Of a DNA stretch of 64,000 bases, positions 63,141-64,000 are shown in pieces. Source of the stretch: Clostridiales bacterium (GTDB taxonomy: Bacteria; Bacillota; Clostridia; Tissierellales; GPF-1); NCBI GenBank assembly GCA_013619125.1, contig JABXKS010000003.1, positions 27,151 through 91,150 of the forward strand, given 5' to 3'. A program made the translations under genes and the position numbers. Numbering within the stretch: the first letter of the stretch is position 1; the number at the start of each line of letters is the position of its first letter. The notes under the pieces are model-generated. The model was not told the DNA's origin. It saw only the letters and a program-made list of their open reading frames with translations, and did not search any database.

Positions 63141-64000
63141 TGATGAAAAATAAAATTATAGTATTCTCATTTATGATTCTTTTATTCTCAATTGCCATAC
63201 TCAACGTGCTTACCCCACCCACGATGGTCTCCTTTGCTGAACGCCGGGAACTCCATCAATTTGAAGATCTCGAAATTCGAAAGCTTTTGACGGGCGATTT
63301 TTTAGGGGACTTTGATGAAGCGGCCTTGGATCAGTTTATTCTGCGTGATCAATTTCGAAGGCTGAAAGCGCGAGTGGAAAACACAATCCTTCATAAAACC
63401 GATAACAACGATATTGTGGTGCGCGGAGAGGATGCGTTTAAACTCGAATATCCTTTAAATGAAGCTAGTGTGGCACACTTTTCAGCGTACATCAACACCA
63501 TCGCTGAAATGTATCTGGAAGAGTGTCAGGTGTATTTCGCCATGATCCCTGACAAAAATTACTATGTCGAGTCAGGTTCCGACTTTCTCTCCATGGATTA
63601 TCAGACATTGGATGCGCTTTTACACGGCTCCATCAAAGGCATGACCCTTATTGATCTGAAAGATGTGTTAAGCCTTACTGATTACTACCACACAGATCCT
63701 CACTGGAAACAACAAAATCTAGATGGAGTCTTGGAACGGTTACGTGAAGAAATGGAATTGCAGACCGACTTTTCAAGTATTGCAACCACTGCCAAACGTT
63801 TCGCGCCCTTCTATGGTGCCTATTATGGGCAGTCCGCTTTGAACCTTGCTCCCGATACTATTGAGTACCGTGTGAGTGAGGCGATCGAAAATGCCATTGT
63901 AAAGAACTTTGAGTACACGGGTGACCCTGATCAAGCTCCCGGCGTCTACGACGATCAAAAACTTGGCAGCATGGATTCGTACGATGTTTTTCTATCGGGC
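63140..64000 (+). CDS. DHHW/AlgX-AlgJ-like acyltransferase partner (truncated by the window end)
   Basis: TAATG overlap with MBOAT stop; MMKNKIIVFSFMILLFSIAILNVLTPPTMVSFAERRELHQFEDL...FAMIPDKNYYV...DYYHTDPHWKQQNLD. Not in the ORF track because it runs off the window. Confidence 0.87.
   Translation, partial: MMKNKIIVFSFMILLFSIAILNVLTPPTMVSFAERRELHQFEDLEIRKLLTGDFLGDFDEAALDQFILRDQFRRLKARVENTILHKTDNNDIVVRGEDAFKLEYPLNEASVAHFSAYINTIAEMYLEECQVYFAMIPDKNYYVESGSDFLSMDYQTLDALLHGSIKGMTLIDLKDVLSLTDYYHTDPHWKQQNLDGVLERLREEMELQTDFSSIATTAKRFAPFYGAYYGQSALNLAPDTIEYRVSEAIENAIVKNFEYTGDPDQAPGVYDDQKLGSMDSYDVFLSG

Overview
The window is a gene-dense bacterial chromosome segment, probably from a low-to-mid-GC anaerobic Firmicute in the Clostridia (taxon inferred from gene content only). 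I found no rRNA, tRNA, CRISPR array or intact transposon. The backbone contains: rdgB-rph; an AIR-synthase-like gene; an arginine/carbamoyl-phosphate cluster (carB-carA-argD-argB-argJ-argC, divergent from argG-argH); an oligopeptide ABC system with three OppA-type binding proteins; ligA-pcrA; PrsW; an M29 aminopeptidase; mtnA-mtnP; a secreted metallopeptidase; an unusual operon mixing sugar-ABC-type permeases with HlyD-like adaptors and a MacB-like protein; a TrpX-type ABC transporter; brnQ; a purine permease with a phosphoribosyltransferase; a YeiH-like exporter with a LysR regulator; and an MBOAT/DHHW acylation pair. The most notable signals lie outside the ORF track. (1) A probable selenocysteine-encoding TGA sits in a glutaredoxin-like UxxC motif, followed by a bacterial SECIS-like hairpin; the ORF track truncates this gene. 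(2) An unlisted 30-aa leader peptide with Trp-Arg-Trp overlaps an antiterminator/terminator pair upstream of the TrpX-type transporter. (3) A cyclic-di-GMP-I (GEMM) riboswitch lies upstream of the secreted metallopeptidase. (4) A purine riboswitch lies upstream of the NCS2 permease. (5) A hybrid transporter operon has no visible ATPase. (6) A degraded alpha/beta-hydrolase gene is present.
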